The translations under genes were made by a program, and so were the position numbers. A stretch of 61,254 bases of DNA, taken from the NCBI GenBank assembly GCA_000697335.1, contig JNEM01012695.1, positions 1 to 61,254 on the forward strand, written 5' to 3'. This document shows, one piece after another, positions 37,364 through 49,702 of this stretch; position 1 is the first letter of the stretch, and every line of letters begins with the position of its first letter. This stretch comes from Conidiobolus incongruus B7586. Taxonomy: Eukaryota > Entomophthoromycota > Entomophthoromycetes > Entomophthorales > Conidiobolaceae. Below the pieces are notes generated by a model, which saw only the letters and a program-made list of their open reading frames with translations, was not told where the DNA came from and ran no database searches.

Positions 37364-38642
37364 TTTAAAAGAAAGAATAAGGAATGCAGAATCGTTTTGT
37401 GAAAGTGTAATCTATGATATTTTTATACTCTGAGATTTATAAATGAAATAATTTTAACTTAATTATGATTTCACAATGATTTAGAAATTGATCAATTTCT
37501 TTATAATTCAGAAACTAAAAAGTCAAACTAAGATATTTTTAACATTGATTATATCTATATTGCGTAAAATTATCTATAAAATTAAATAAACTAAGTGTAA
37601 TATTCTTATTATAAAACTGATGATATCGATTCAACAAATATTGATCTAAGTGTATTTTGACAATTATTAAAAACCACAATATAAATTATTTATATCATAA
37701 CTATAACTATTATTTTAAAAAATTAAAATAATCTCAAAAATTGCACCTTTGACATATTATTTATTATATATTCTCTATTTTTTCAATTGATAATTCTTTG
37801 TATATATTTATATTTTTAAAATCAATCCCATAAAGTTTCATGAACAAATCTTTTCTATAAATTTTGCATATCTCCAAAATTTCCCATTTCCTACGACTTG
37901 TAAAATTCCCCTTAATATTTTAAGTAAATTTAAATATGTAAGGTTTTGTCCAAGTCCATAGCAATGTCCATTCCGAAGATCCAAAACTATATTCTTTACA
38001 GAATATAAGTTTGGTGAATTGGAATTGATAACTTTGACTCGTTTTCCACTCGGAATTTATCATTATTGATTGATATCACTTTTAGTGGTCAATTGATGCT
38101 ATATTGTTGGTTGATTGATTCTGATATTAGAGTCATTAAATTTTTTATCATGATTGGAAACTAACATATTGGATTAATAATATTAAATAATCTAACTCTC
38201 ACGTATAAATATACCTGTTATTTGATAATTTTACCTTTTTGAAAGCGGTTTATAGTGTCATACGAATTCTAATGAGCTTGTTTCAATATAATTAACAAAA
38301 TCTAGAATGGCATGTAACTTTGAAAATGTTACTAGTTTTCAATTTTATTATTGAAAAGATATTGATAATTATCATTTATAAGTATATTGATTAAATGAAT
38401 CCATTATTAAAGTTAAAATAACAGATCAAATGAGATAAACTCTAAGACAGCAAATTGATTAAATGCAAATAAGATTCGGTTTAAACTGTGTGAAAATTGA
38501 AAAAACCTTTTTACTAATTATCCACTAAAACATTAAATAATAATTAAACTTGATTCCCATAGTTTTTGTTGCTTAATTTTGTTTAAAAATTAATTCTTCC
38601 AATATTCACATACTTGCAAAAAAAAGTAATTATTAGTTAATA
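37364..38642. other. intergenic, divergent promoters
   Basis: AT-rich gap between the DUF962 gene (-) and SAMHD1 (+). A slightly GC-richer patch at about 37935-38150 gives short open stretches (DPKLYSLQNISLVNWN and others) without a recognisable family; it may be another decayed gene. Nothing else is evident. Confidence 0.4.
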
Positions 38643-40441
38643 ATGCAACATTCAAAATTTATTAACGATCCCATCCATGTAAATAAGACTGACAAATAGT
38701 TAATAGTCACATATTAACATTAGTATAACTTAGGAATATATCGAATTGGACAAGTACACCTTATCGATATTGGATACCGAAACGTTCCAAAGACTTAGAA
38801 ATTTGCACCAATTGGGCTGTACTTATATGGTATTTCCAGGTGCGACTCATAAACGTTTTGAACATTCTATAGGTAATTCAACTCATTTCGATATTCCTAT
38901 TTTCAATATTTAATATTTGTATTTAGGTGTATCGCACTTAGCCAATACTTTGGTTAACAAATTTAAAGTGAAGCAACCAGAACTAGATATAAATGAAAGG
39001 GATGTTCGTTGCGTAACTTTAGCTGGACTCTGTCACGATTTGGGACATGGACCATTTAGTCATTTGTTTGATAACGAATTTTTACCTAGGGTCAGGTAAG
39101 ATAATACTAAACCACTGTAATTACAAGTTCAATGACCTATTGCATAAAAATTAGAAATGACTACTCCGAAAACGGTTGGACCCACGAAAAAGGATCCGAA
39201 GTATTACTCAATTATTTAATCGACGAGAATAATATTGATTTGCCAACTGACGACGTTAAATTTATCAATCAGCTTATTCAGGGTGCACCTCCATCCACTA
39301 CTCAATATATGGAGAAAGGCTTCCTTTTCGATATTGTCGCCAACAAGCGAAATTCTCTGGATGTGGATAAGTGGGACTACATAATGAGAGATTGTTATAA
39401 CGTTGGCGTGAAGTCGGGATATGATATTAAGAGGTATGTCAAATCTATGAATTTTTCTGGATATTTTATTTATAATATTTTAGATTAATCACTTTTTCAA
39501 AAGTTATTGATAATCAAATTTGTTACGATCAAAAGGAATCTTTTAATATTTATGAATTATTCCATACGAGATATAGTTTATTTAAGAGAGTTTACGGCCA
39601 TCGAGTAAGTAAGTGATAGCGAATTGATTTTCAAATATTCATCTCAACTATATTTGTTATTTATAGCTAAAGCAGTTGACCAAATGGTTGTCGATGCATT
39701 GCTAAAAGCTGATCCCTATTTAAAGATTTCTGAAAGTGTCGACAATCCAGAAGAATATCAATATTTAACGGATTCTATATTAGATGAAATCAGTCGATCT
39801 AAAGCTCCTGTAAATACTTATCCTATTTTTATTGAATTTTGTCTTATATTGTGTTTTTAGGAATTAAAAGAATCCCAATCCATCATAAAGAGAGTTCGTC
39901 GACGTGAATTTTACAAGCTTGCAGAAGGTTTAAGCTTCATTGGCAAGCAGGCAGAGACTATTCGCAGGGAACAAATTACTGCTGAAACCATTGCTACCCA
40001 CCAAAGCGTTAGTGAGTCGGGAATTAACTTATCTCCCGACGACATTGCAGTGTCTTGGACTGTGATGGGTTACTCCCCTCAAAGAAATCAAAATCCTATT
40101 AGTACTGTCAAACTTTATTCTAAACAAGAACCTAATCGTAATCAATATTTTATTGATTTTATCTAACAATACTAATCAGTCCTATAGAAGCTTCGAAATT
40201 CGAATTTTCACCAAGTTCCAACTTCTTACCGAGTCAATCCCATTGCGAAATTTGTTTAAGAGTATTTTCGAAAGACCCAGCCAATGTAAATTAATCCTTC
40301 ACTTAATTTCCAGCATTTTTATTAACCAATCAATAGACGCACGCAGTGAAAATCGCCACTGGTAGACTACTTAAATCTCTGGGCATCAATCCCGAGCTCA
40401 ACAATTCGATGTCATCACCAGGATTCGATTTTTTAAGTTAA
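38643..40441 (+). CDS. SAMHD1: SAMHD1-like HD-domain dNTP triphosphohydrolase
   Basis: Nine exons (38643-38678, 38734-38872, 38927-39095, 39155-39433, 39484-39608, 39667-39809, 39861-40137, 40188-40285, 40337-40441) join in frame to 456 residues. The HD metal site is complete: His56 in RFEHS, His95-Asp96 in [11 protein letters not shown] and Asp186 in [12 protein letters not shown]. Further family blocks are [34 protein letters not shown] and [12 protein letters not shown]. The protein starts KFINDPIH, the usual start of the catalytic core, so it lacks the N-terminal SAM domain of animal SAMHD1. The family hydrolyses dNTPs to nucleosides and triphosphate, setting the nucleotide pool. The last three exons are less conserved and their junctions are less certain; the site at 39608/39609 is preferred over 39604/39605 because only it keeps the frame. 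Confidence 0.9.
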
Positions 40442-41478
40442 AAATAATTCCATCAACTTAAATTTTATTTGTACTAATCTTTCCCCTATTTATTTTATCA
40501 TATTACTCATATATTATTCTAATCAATTAGTTAAATGATTAATAAACTCCAGTTAAAAAACCGTTATGAATATATTGTATATTTCCGAAATTTATAATTT
40601 CAGTCATATTAATAGAATATTGAAAAAGAATTTTGAATATTTATATTAAGCAAATTGTAAATGAATTATAATTTTTGGTGATTTATTTAAAATAGATCCA
40701 TTTAAGTTAATTTTACAAATTAATATAAAATTATTTATCATTCATTTTAATAATTTTATCTTCATAATTTAACTAACTTTTCATTGATCCAAAATATTTT
40801 GAACTGATAATTTTGAATACAAAAATCTGTCATGGGTCAGCGTGATAATACCTAAAACAGGGTATATTAGGAACATCTAAAGGTCTTCAAAACAACTCAA
40901 GGTAAATAAAACAATTACTACAGGACAAGAAGGTATAAGAGAACAGATTAGAATAGTTAATCCAGCTATTTTTGACATTTCCTTAAAAAAACCTAAGAAC
41001 TAATAAATCAGTTTACTCAAAGCATAATACTTTATTTAGATTAATTAACTATTACAATGGTAATGTTACGTTTTCTTTTCCCTTCTGCAATGTTTAAGGA
41101 AGTTTCCATTGTAGTCCTCACAGACATCAGTATTGGGATTAGCATTTACCCTTTTATGTGTAATGGTTAGCTGGGGAGGAACTTGGTTAATTACAGGAGG
41201 TAGTCGTTGAATAATGCGCGTGTGCCTACTAATGAGTTGGAGAATTCTTATACATCAGTGCGATGACCTCGTGATGAATTCTTCAGCCCTTCATTGGCGG
41301 ATCTTAGAGATCGTTGGCAAAATCATACAATATTTATATTGCATTAATTAATCCCACAAATTTAATCTGTTAATTATATGATATAAATATTTGTTTTACG
41401 AATAATACAATTCCAAATAATTGATTTTATTCTAGTATTTAACAAAAAAATATAATTAATTAATTTTTAATCTGAAGG
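40442..41478. other. intergenic with two small coding-like scraps
   Basis: The gap between SAMHD1 and the Mak5 gene, both plus strand. A plus-strand frame (40881-41003) without ATG encodes about 40 polar residues (TITTGQEGIREQIRIVNPAI). A stop-interrupted minus-strand frame (41066-41344) is listed separately. The last 100 bases before 41479 are AT-rich promoter or leader. Confidence 0.4.
41066..41344 (-). pseudogene. unrecognised coding relic with two internal stops
   Basis: A minus-strand frame from ATG at 41344 to TAA at 41066 is broken only by two TGA codons (41291-41293 and 41255-41257). The last 63 codons are uninterrupted and read like a real basic protein end (RLPPVINQVPPQLTITHKR, then NPNTDVCEDYNGNFLKHCRR). 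G+C is well above the flanks. No family is recognised. It might instead be the last exon of a gene with an acceptor near 41237. Confidence 0.35.
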
Positions 41479-44137
41479 ATGAGTAATACAGGTTGGATAG
41501 TTGAAGATATAAAACCCAATACTAACCCAACGAAAATTAACAAGAATACAAAACAGCTAAAACCCAAATCAAAATCATCAAATTCTCAACCTAATACCAA
41601 ACTCCAGAAGAAGAATAAGGAAAAGAAAAAGAAAATAGAGTTATTCAGTGCCGATTCCGAAAATGAAGAAGAATTTCAAATACGTAAAAAATCCGAAATT
41701 GTTCAAGTGGATAAAGACCAAGTGTTAAACTTGACTAGCTATGATACTATTGATAACGACCAAGAACAAGCCAAAAGCACCGAAAAATTGACAAAATCTC
41801 AAAAACGTAAATTAAATAAACAGAATCGTAACAAGAATAAACAAGTAAATGATGATGAGTGGATGACACTCAGTACCCAAGCACCTCCACCAATGCCCAA
41901 GCCTAAGAGTATTGCGGGTAAAGAAATTATGTGGCAATCTGTCGATGCTCACGATTTGGTTGACGATGGGATGGAAGACGGTTTGGAAGGGTTCTTAGGG
42001 CTTGAAGTTGCCGATGGGATTGACTGCAATTGGGAGGAGCATGAAGGAGTTGGTAAATTGTTGAAGTTTACCAGTGTGGGCAATGTGAAGAAAAGGAAGT
42101 TGGATGACGATATTGAGGATGTTTATGAGATGCCATTGAATGAGGAGGAGATGAAAGGTTTTATCCATGTAGATAGTTTTGTTGAAGAGGGCGGAGTAAA
42201 TGATGAAGATGAGGAAGATAGTGAAGAGAACGATATTAATGAAAATAACGAAGTTGAAGAATCCGAAGAAGAGGATGAAGAGGATGAAAAAGATATTGAA
42301 GGGGAAGAAGAATCTGAAAATGAAGCAGATGAAGCACCCACATTAGTAAGCATTCCAGATGACGAATTAGAAGAAATCCAAGGTAGTTACTTTAATATTC
42401 AATTTAATAAAATATATACTAATCAGCATAATATTAGATAAATTAGGAGATTGGATTCACTACGAACTTCATAACAACATCATGAGAAGTTTACTCAAGC
42501 TCAATTTCTTAACACCAACCCAAGTGCAGAAGGATACTTTGATCAAATCGTTACATCAGAAGAGAGATATTGTAGCATCTGCCGAAACTGTAAATAGATA
42601 TATTTTATAATTGTACATTTTATATTAATAAAATTTTTAGGGTTCTGGTAAAACCTTAGCATTTGGTCTCCCCATCCTCCAACGCATTGCCGAAGTTGAT
42701 TTAACTGACCCTGACAACAAGAAAATTTATGGATTAATCTTAGCTCCCACCCGTGAATTAGCACTCCAAATCTCGCAACACTTGAAACAAGCTGGTCAAT
42801 TCATTCCCAAATTCTATGTTGGAACAATTGTCGGAGGACTGAGTGCTCAGAAACAGAATCGTATCTTGACGAAAATACCACACATTTTGGTAGCTACGCC
42901 GGGACGTCTTTGGGATATGGTTAGTAATAACAACGACTATTTGAAGCACATTAGACAAACCGAATTCCTAGTGTTGGATGAAGCTGATAGAATGTTAGAG
43001 AAAGGAAGGTTCAAGGAAGTTCAGCAATTGTTGCCAATGTTGGATAAGCAAATTGACAATATGCCCAAACCCAAGAGTCGTCAAACATTCATTTTTTCAG
43101 CAACTTTACCTAACCAATCCAACCTTGGCTCCAGTAAAAAGTTGGATAAGAAATCGGATGAAATGGGGATTCAAGATTTACTCAAGAATATCAAGTTTAG
43201 AGACTCGAAACCTTTCTATCTCAATTTAACTAAGGACGATCAAGGTCTTGCCTCAAAATTGGTCGAAAGCCGTATTGATTGTTTACTCGCTGACAAGTTC
43301 TTGTACCTCTACTATTTACTCTTGCGCTATCCTGGAAGAACCATCTGTTTCGTCAATTCTATCGACACCATCCGTCGTTTGATTCCTCAGTTGGAATTAT
43401 TGGGTGTTAAAGCTTATCCTTTACATGCTCAAATGCAACAAAAGCAACGTCTTAAGAATGTCGACAGATTCAAGACTTTAAGCAATGTTGTATTAGTTGC
43501 TAGTGATGTAGCCGCTCGCGGTTTAGATATTCCTCTTGTAGATCATGTCATCCACTACCAGCTCCCACGCACTGTCGATCTCTACATTCACAGATCAGGA
43601 CGTACTGCTCGTGGATCTGAATCCGGTATCAGTATCATGCTTTGCTGCCCTGAAGAATTCAAATTCTACACAATGGTATGTCGTCATCTCCAGAAGGAGC
43701 GAATCGACCATTTCGACGTCGACAATCTCCTCATCAAGAAGCTCAAGCCTAGAATTGCACTCGCCCAAGATATCGACCAACTCGTGCACAAAGGCCGCAA
43801 AGAAAAGGCCAATCGCAATTGGATCGAGCAGCAGGCCCAAAAGATGGATATCCTCGTTGACGAAGACTTTGTCGGCAAAGTCAAGAAATCCAGTGATCAT
43901 CAAGAACAAGACGCCCAAACCCAGCGAAAAATCCAAAAACTCAAAGACCAGCTCTCCAAACTGTTAAATGAAAAGATCGTTGAAATTGGCCAGAGTACCA
44001 AGTATTTGACGAAGTTTTATGGACCCAATGCCGATTTGGTCCAGAACTTGAATTTAAAAGACAGTATGACAGCTTTCAATGAGGATGATAAGCGATCAGC
44101 CCTCAAAGATGCTAAAAAAAGAAAGTTGAAGAAATAG
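41479..44137 (+). CDS. MAK5: DEAD-box RNA helicase Mak5/DDX24
   Basis: Three exons (41479-42382, 42438-42589, 42641-44137) join in frame to 850 residues, like human DDX24 (859) and somewhat longer than yeast Mak5. The first 300 residues are a Lys/Asn/Glu-rich nuclear region with a long acidic run (about 240-285). The helicase core follows: Q motif FLTPTQVQ, motif I AETGSGKT (split by the second intron), PTRELA, TPGR, DEAD (465-468), SAT (505-507), the long insert between motifs III and IV typical of Mak5, then VLVASDVAARGLDIP and HRSGRTARG. The C-terminal 120 residues are highly charged and basic at the end. Mak5 is a nucleolar factor needed for early 60S ribosome assembly and stable maintenance of M1 dsRNA in yeast. 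Starts and splice sites restore all core motifs. Confidence 0.94.
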
Positions 44138-45569
44138 ACTTTAATAGATTATAGATTGAATTTTTTAGTAATAAATTAATTTAATTTTTTTAATTAAATC
44201 TTTATTCTGATTATTTTGACTTAATTACAGTTTTTTAATTTTATTCCATATTTGAAACAATTTTGAAATAATTCTAAATATTTGAATGAATAACAAATAA
44301 AATTAAAATATATTCCAGTTAATTAACTCAACTTTACAATTATAAACATAATATATTCAACTGAATATAATTTCAAATTCAATATATTAAACTAATCAAA
44401 AATATTATATATTATTAAGTACAGATGAATTTCTTTAAATTGATTTTGATAATTCAAAAAGTGTGGCATTCTGTAAATAAGGCACCCCCATAATTTTAGT
44501 ATTGTTCAATTGGATTTAATCTATTTTGAATTAATTCCTAATATTCACTATATTCAATTCAAACAATATTCAAAATGAAATTACAGTATTGAAAATAATT
44601 AAGTTTGACTTAAGAAATGTTAATCTTTTATTAATATATTGTTTGATATTCAATTATACTATATAGTGTATGCAAATTCATTTCAACCAAATTATATTTA
44701 TATATGTTATATTTAGTGTATAATAATTAAAATAATTAATAGCAATATTTTTCAATATTCAATATCCATTGAATATATACTATATCAATTTATAATATAT
44801 TATCTGAGGAAATGATAATAAAAATATATATAAGCAATTTTAAGATATGATTTTAAATATCAGACAATATATTAAATTAATGATTAATTTTTTATATTTT
44901 ATATAAATTCCAAAAAATAATGATTTATTAGGTAATTTTAAAATGTAAATAATATTATTAAGAGTATATATATATATTATGTGTGATATAATTTGACATG
45001 TTTAAGTTTCATTAAAATATATTAAATTATTATATAGTCCTTTGATTTTAGATCATATATTAATATATATTTAAACTAAATATAAAATTTACAAAAATTA
45101 ATAGGAAAATTAAATGATTCTAATTTATTCCATTTAGCTAATAAAGTATCAAAGCAAAGTATTAATAAGAAATCACTAAATATATTAAACAATATAAAAA
45201 TATTCATTTTGACATATGCCATTTATTATAAAGATTATTATTTTTGATAATATTTGAAATTATCATTGAATTAAATTTTATCAATTATCTTTTTATATTT
45301 ACACTATCTATAAAATTAAGTGTTGTGTTGATTTGATTATTGTTTGAAATATTTTTAAATAATAATATTAGTATAGAAATTAAAAAATGGTAAATTTTTT
45401 AATTTCTGATCTTTCAAACATATTATACATTTTGAAAAATTATATATATATATATAAAATATATAGGAAAATAAATATTTTCAAACTATATATATATTTA
45501 ATTTTTATTATTTTTTTTTATTAAAATATTTTGATTTTAAATTTACACTTAAATTTAATCATATTTAAA
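44138..45569. other. intergenic, extremely AT-rich
   Basis: No coding-like frames; TA microsatellite stretches at about 45441-45457. It precedes the mariner relic. Confidence 0.45.
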
Positions 45570-45599
45570 TTAGATTATAAATATCAAAAGGTTTTTATT

Positions 45600-46580
45600 T
45601 TTGTATCTTTAAAACTTAACTATAAACCCTTTAAAATTATTTAAAGCTTATAAATAACTTATTATAATAATATTTTATTTAAAACTACTATATATCACTA
45701 GATTTGTGATTTTAAAGCTAAAAAGAATATTATTTAAAATTTACTAAAATCTAAAAGATTAATTTCTATTGTTATTCTTTTACTTATTAATAAAATAAGA
45801 AAATATATTAAGAAATATCTTTTTATTTCTATTAAAGGATTATTAAAGTAATTTAATATTAATTATATAAGCATGCTATATTTACTTAAGTTTAAACTTA
45901 AATTAATTAATAAAAATATAAAATAGATACTTTATAATTTAACAAAAGCTTAAAAAAAACTAGAGTAGTTATAGCTAAATTAAACTTATTAAGATATAAT
46001 TAAAAAAAAGGTTTTTACAATAAATACTTATAATTAATAAATTTTAGATTTTTTTATATAATTCTTTATCTAAAACAAAATAAAATGTTGGGTTAAGTTA
46101 ACTTAATTTTTTTTACAAATTCTAATGAATAAATACTTTAAATATAAGTGAATGTTAATTATTGTAATAGATTATAATGGTATATGTTTTTTTATTTAAT
46201 ACCTCAAGGAAAATTAATTAATAATAAGTTATATATTATTTTTTTTAAATAAAACAATTTCTAAATAATATTCTCAATATAAATTAAAAACACTTATTAT
46301 TTTGTATAATAGTTATAAAATACATAAAACTAAAGCTATAAAAGATTTTTTATATAAAAAAATTAGAGGGAGTTATTATATCTAATATATTCACTTGATT
46401 ATAACCTAAGTGATTATAATTATTTTAGATAATTAAAAAAACAACTTACAAGAAAAAAAAATTCCTGTAAACAAATTAAATTAGTTTGTAAAACATTAAA
46501 TTTCAGTTTTTAATAAAAAGAACTGTTTTTTAAATATTAGAAACTTACCAAAAGTATAGAAAAGAGTTATTAATAATAAA
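45600..46580 (+). mobile_element. mariner-family (Tc1/mariner) DNA transposon relic
   Basis: The plus strand holds the eroded transposase in correct order, read across frames. FLQxILIINKFxIFLYN at about 46013-46062 corresponds to the first Asp block (FL-R-V-GDE-WI-YDN). VIYYFF at about 46229 matches the VIYYELL block. IILYNSYKIHKTKAIKDFL (about 46294-46350) matches the LLHDNARPH block. SLDYNLSDYNYFR (about 46391-46428) matches SPDLAPSDYHLF, the DD34D third-Asp block. NIRNLPKSIEKSY (about 46534-46572) matches the mariner C terminus. Many frames are broken. Most changes against the consensus are G-to-A or C-to-T (D to N, E to K, W to stop, H to Y, P to L). The N-terminal DNA-binding part (before 46000) is only inferred, and terminal repeats were not found, so the ends are approximate. 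Confidence 0.7.
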
Positions 46581-47069
46581 AAAAGCTATTAATTTTATAT
46601 TATTCATTAATTTTTTTATATTATTTATTAATTTATTTGTTTAATTTCAATTTTAAAATTGTGCCATTACTTAATTTCTACACTAATATTTATATTTCTA
46701 CTAATAATTATTTGATCAATAAATTTAACAACTATAATTATTAAAATTATTAATATATTTTTATTACTAATAATATTATATGGATCAATAAATTATGAAT
46801 ATCAGAAGTTTGATAATATATCTAATTTATTTGTAAATATTAACTACTTTGTAAACTTTTTTCTATTTATATAAAACATTTGAATATATTAAGCTATCAA
46901 TCAATAATGATTGGCTAATCTTTTATGAAAATAGTAATAAACTTATCTTCAAATTATGCTTTAATTGATGATTAAGTAATTATTCCATTAAATAAAGTAG
47001 TTTGTAATCAAAAAAAATATCAATTTTGATATAAAAATCAATTTTAATCATTAATTCATATTGGTAGTA
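46581..47069. other. spacer between mariner relic and MITE
   Basis: AT-rich DNA with no recognisable content; ends with the TA that forms the left target duplication of the MITE. Confidence 0.45.
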
Positions 47070-47305
47070 CTACCTCTGTTCCAAAATATCTAGAGAATTC
47101 ATTTGAGGAATTTGGGATTAATAAATTCTAAAGTATTGAAATAAAAGTTACCTGTACCTCATTTATATAATAATCATATTATTAAAAACAAAACACCATA
47201 AAGTGTAAACCAACTAATCCATTTTTAAATATAAAAATATTGATTAAAATTAGAAATTTCAAACTTTTCAATTATAAATCTCCAAGCATTTTGAAAGAGA
47301 GGTAG
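47070..47305. mobile_element. Stowaway-like MITE with terminal inverted repeats and TA duplication
   Basis: A 236-bp element bounded by imperfect inverted repeats of about 27-29 bp. The left end reads (TA)CTACCTCTGTTCCAAAAT and the reverse complement of the right end reads (TA)CTACCTCTCTTTCAAAAT; beyond that the two continue ATCTAGAGA against GCTTGGAGA. Both ends are flanked by TA (47068-47069 and 47306-47307), the Tc1/mariner target duplication. The repeat resembles the CTCCCTC(C)GTTCCAAAAT end of Stowaway MITEs. The interior is AT-rich and non-coding. It must be mobilised in trans, if at all; the mariner relic 500 bp away is a candidate relative, but their ends could not be compared. Confidence 0.8.
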
Positions 47306-47488
47306 TATTTAATAAATCTATCAAATTTAACAATAAAATGTAATATAATCTATAATTCTCAATCTATAAGCAATAAAATATAAATTGTAATTTTAACTGA
47401 ATTAAAAAGTTGAATACTACAAATTAAAAAAACTAGTAAAAAATAAAGCACAGCACAAAATAATAAATAACTATTTATTATAAAAATA

Positions 47489-48062
47489 CTAATCAACTTC
47501 CAAATTGATAGATTGTCCGAATTTACCGTATAAAACCTTCTTTAATTCGTCCATTTTAGCTTTAATAGAGTCGATTTGTTCGATTTTTTCATTTAATTTG
47601 GATTTCGCTATTTCCAATCGATTTTCAATCTTTTCCCTAGCTTCTTCTACTTTGAGTTCGATAAAAATATCGTTAAATTGATATCTATACATCGAAGAAA
47701 TGAAGGTTATTTAGTAGTGATGATATTTAGGTTAGGTTTGGTTTTACTTGATTAACTCGTCTTCGTCAAGTAATTCAGTTTCCATTAAAAATTCTTCAAT
47801 ACCTTCAATTTCAGTCTAATGAAATAAATTATAAATAAGGTTGTAAATGTTAATAATATCAAAATATTTATACTTCTAAAGCTTTCTTCTCATCTTCCAA
47901 TTCCGTTGACTTAATATTTAATAAACTAAACTGGTTAATTTTATCTTGATCTTGTTGAGTTACTTGAACTTCACTCTCTTGTTCTCTTTCAATCTAATAA
48001 ATTATTGAATTAATATATTACATTACCATGTTAATTGATTTGATATTAATTACTAATTTCAT
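47489..48062 (-). CDS. PFD4: prefoldin subunit 4
   Basis: Four minus-strand exons (48062-48054, 47993-47874, 47815-47748, 47684-47489) join in frame to 130 residues, the usual size. The first exon is only 9 nt (Met-Lys-Leu). Family blocks are VTQQDQDKINQFSLLN, ELEDEKKALETEIEG, ELLDEDELIKYQFNDIFI and the second coiled coil AREKIENRLEIAKSKLNEKI. The architecture is a coiled coil, a beta hairpin and a second coiled coil, as for beta-type prefoldins. Prefoldin is a cytosolic hexamer that passes unfolded actin and tubulin to the chaperonin CCT. If translation instead read through the first donor, a start ending at an alternative donor (48014) would add nine residues; the short exon gives the more usual N terminus. 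Confidence 0.9.
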
Positions 48063-49702
48063 TTTTTAATATATATAATATGGATGATTTATTCGATGAA
48101 TTGTTAAAGATAAACAATGAGTATTCTTACATTTAGCCAATGAATTGATGTCACCAAATATTATGGGTGAATTTTCAAATATCCCATAATAACTGAAATT
48201 TAATAATCCTCCTTAAATATTCTTTTTCTCTTGTCCAATAGTATTTTTAACCTTTTCCAGTTATTAAATTAATATCAATTAAAGATTTTTTGATAAATTT
48301 GTATTATTTATTAGTCAAAATGATATGAGTGAATTAATATAAATCCTTATTTGAGTAAAAGGAAGAGGTTAGAATAATACTTCTTATGGCGTTTGATGCT
48401 GCTGCTTTGTTATTTCAGCTAATATTTCTATTATTAACATCTCACTGAAATAACTTGGAGTGTGAATATTTTATCATTATCGTTGAAATTTTATACTTTA
48501 TTAAGAACTTAAATCAAAATAAATATTTTAAGATCAAAATTCGTTATTTTGATCAAAAAAATATTAATTTGCTTCGAATATTTTTGCCTTGTTGCAAAAT
48601 ATTCTGTTCAATTTAAATTTTTATTTCAATACTACTCTTAAATAATATCCAAAATTATTCTATAATCTGTATTAATTAAACTAGGAAATATTATTAAAAT
48701 TCGTATTATGAATGCTTGTTTTAGAATACCTTTTTAAACACTCTAAGTTATTGAATATTCCATATTAAATTTTTTGACTTGAATTGTTGAAATAAATTTA
48801 ATATTTAAATTACCCTCATATAATATTTATTTTGGTCAAGACAGTTGATTTTGAAGAACAATAATACTACAAATCCCACTTATTATAAATCTCAATTATA
48901 TTTATTGGATCCTACACTAATAACAATCTTAATTCTTACTTTATGTGTCTAATCAAAGATATCATATCAAACATCGATCAATTTTAATTTATATTGATAT
49001 AATATGTGGATCAAATTTGATTTTGTTGCTATAATATGCAAATTTATTAACTTAAATTTAATAGAATTCACTAAAATTATATAATTGAATATAAGTTGAT
49101 GAAAAAGTAAATAATTTTTTAATTTTTTAATTTTTTACCAAAATAATGAGAATATAAACGCTATAATAGCAAAAGATTTGTCTAGTATAGTAAAATTTTT
49201 AAATTAAACTTGTAGGACTAATTGGATAAGGAAAGTTGAGGTTCCACATTAGTTTTTAGTCATGGTTGAATTTATTAATAATCATTAATAATAGTTTGAA
49301 ATCTTATAAATAAAATAGAAATTCAAAATCTATTAGGTATTTATTAATGCTTAATAGCAAGGCTTCTAATTAGTATCTAATAGAGTATATCAATTTTTTT
49401 TCATTTTTAGCTCATTATAAAATATAATAAAAAATTTCAAGTTAAAAAATGATGATGTAAATTTAAAAACAACCTAGATTCTTCTATACATAACATCTAA
49501 TTGGTCAAACAAAAAGGCAACCAATTATTATGCGAAAAATTTATCTCACATTTAATTATGACAAAGCAAATAAAAAATTTTTCGTATATATTCAAGCAAA
49601 ATTCTCATTTTACCATTTTTTAAGTTTAATAATTATTAAAACCCCATCTTACTTACCACTTCACCCTTTTTTAATTATTAAATTTTTAAAGTATTATTAA
49701 AA
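48063..49702. other. intergenic, divergent promoters
   Basis: AT-rich gap between prefoldin 4 (-) and importin alpha (+). A short frame opening at 48080 (MDDLFDELLKINNE) with a shifted continuation (HLANELMSPNIMGEF) is too short to call. The last 150 bases, with CCCCATC and CTTACCACTTCACCC, are probably the importin promoter. Nothing else is seen. Confidence 0.4.

Noticed and set aside
42123-42353. Ser-rich minus-strand frame inside the Mak5 gene
   Set aside because: Mirror image of the acidic Glu/Asp run of Mak5.
48080-48191. Short frame MDDLFDELLKINNE with shifted continuation beside prefoldin 4
   Set aside because: Only 18 codons before a stop, 17 bp from the divergent prefoldin start; no family and no support for a splice.
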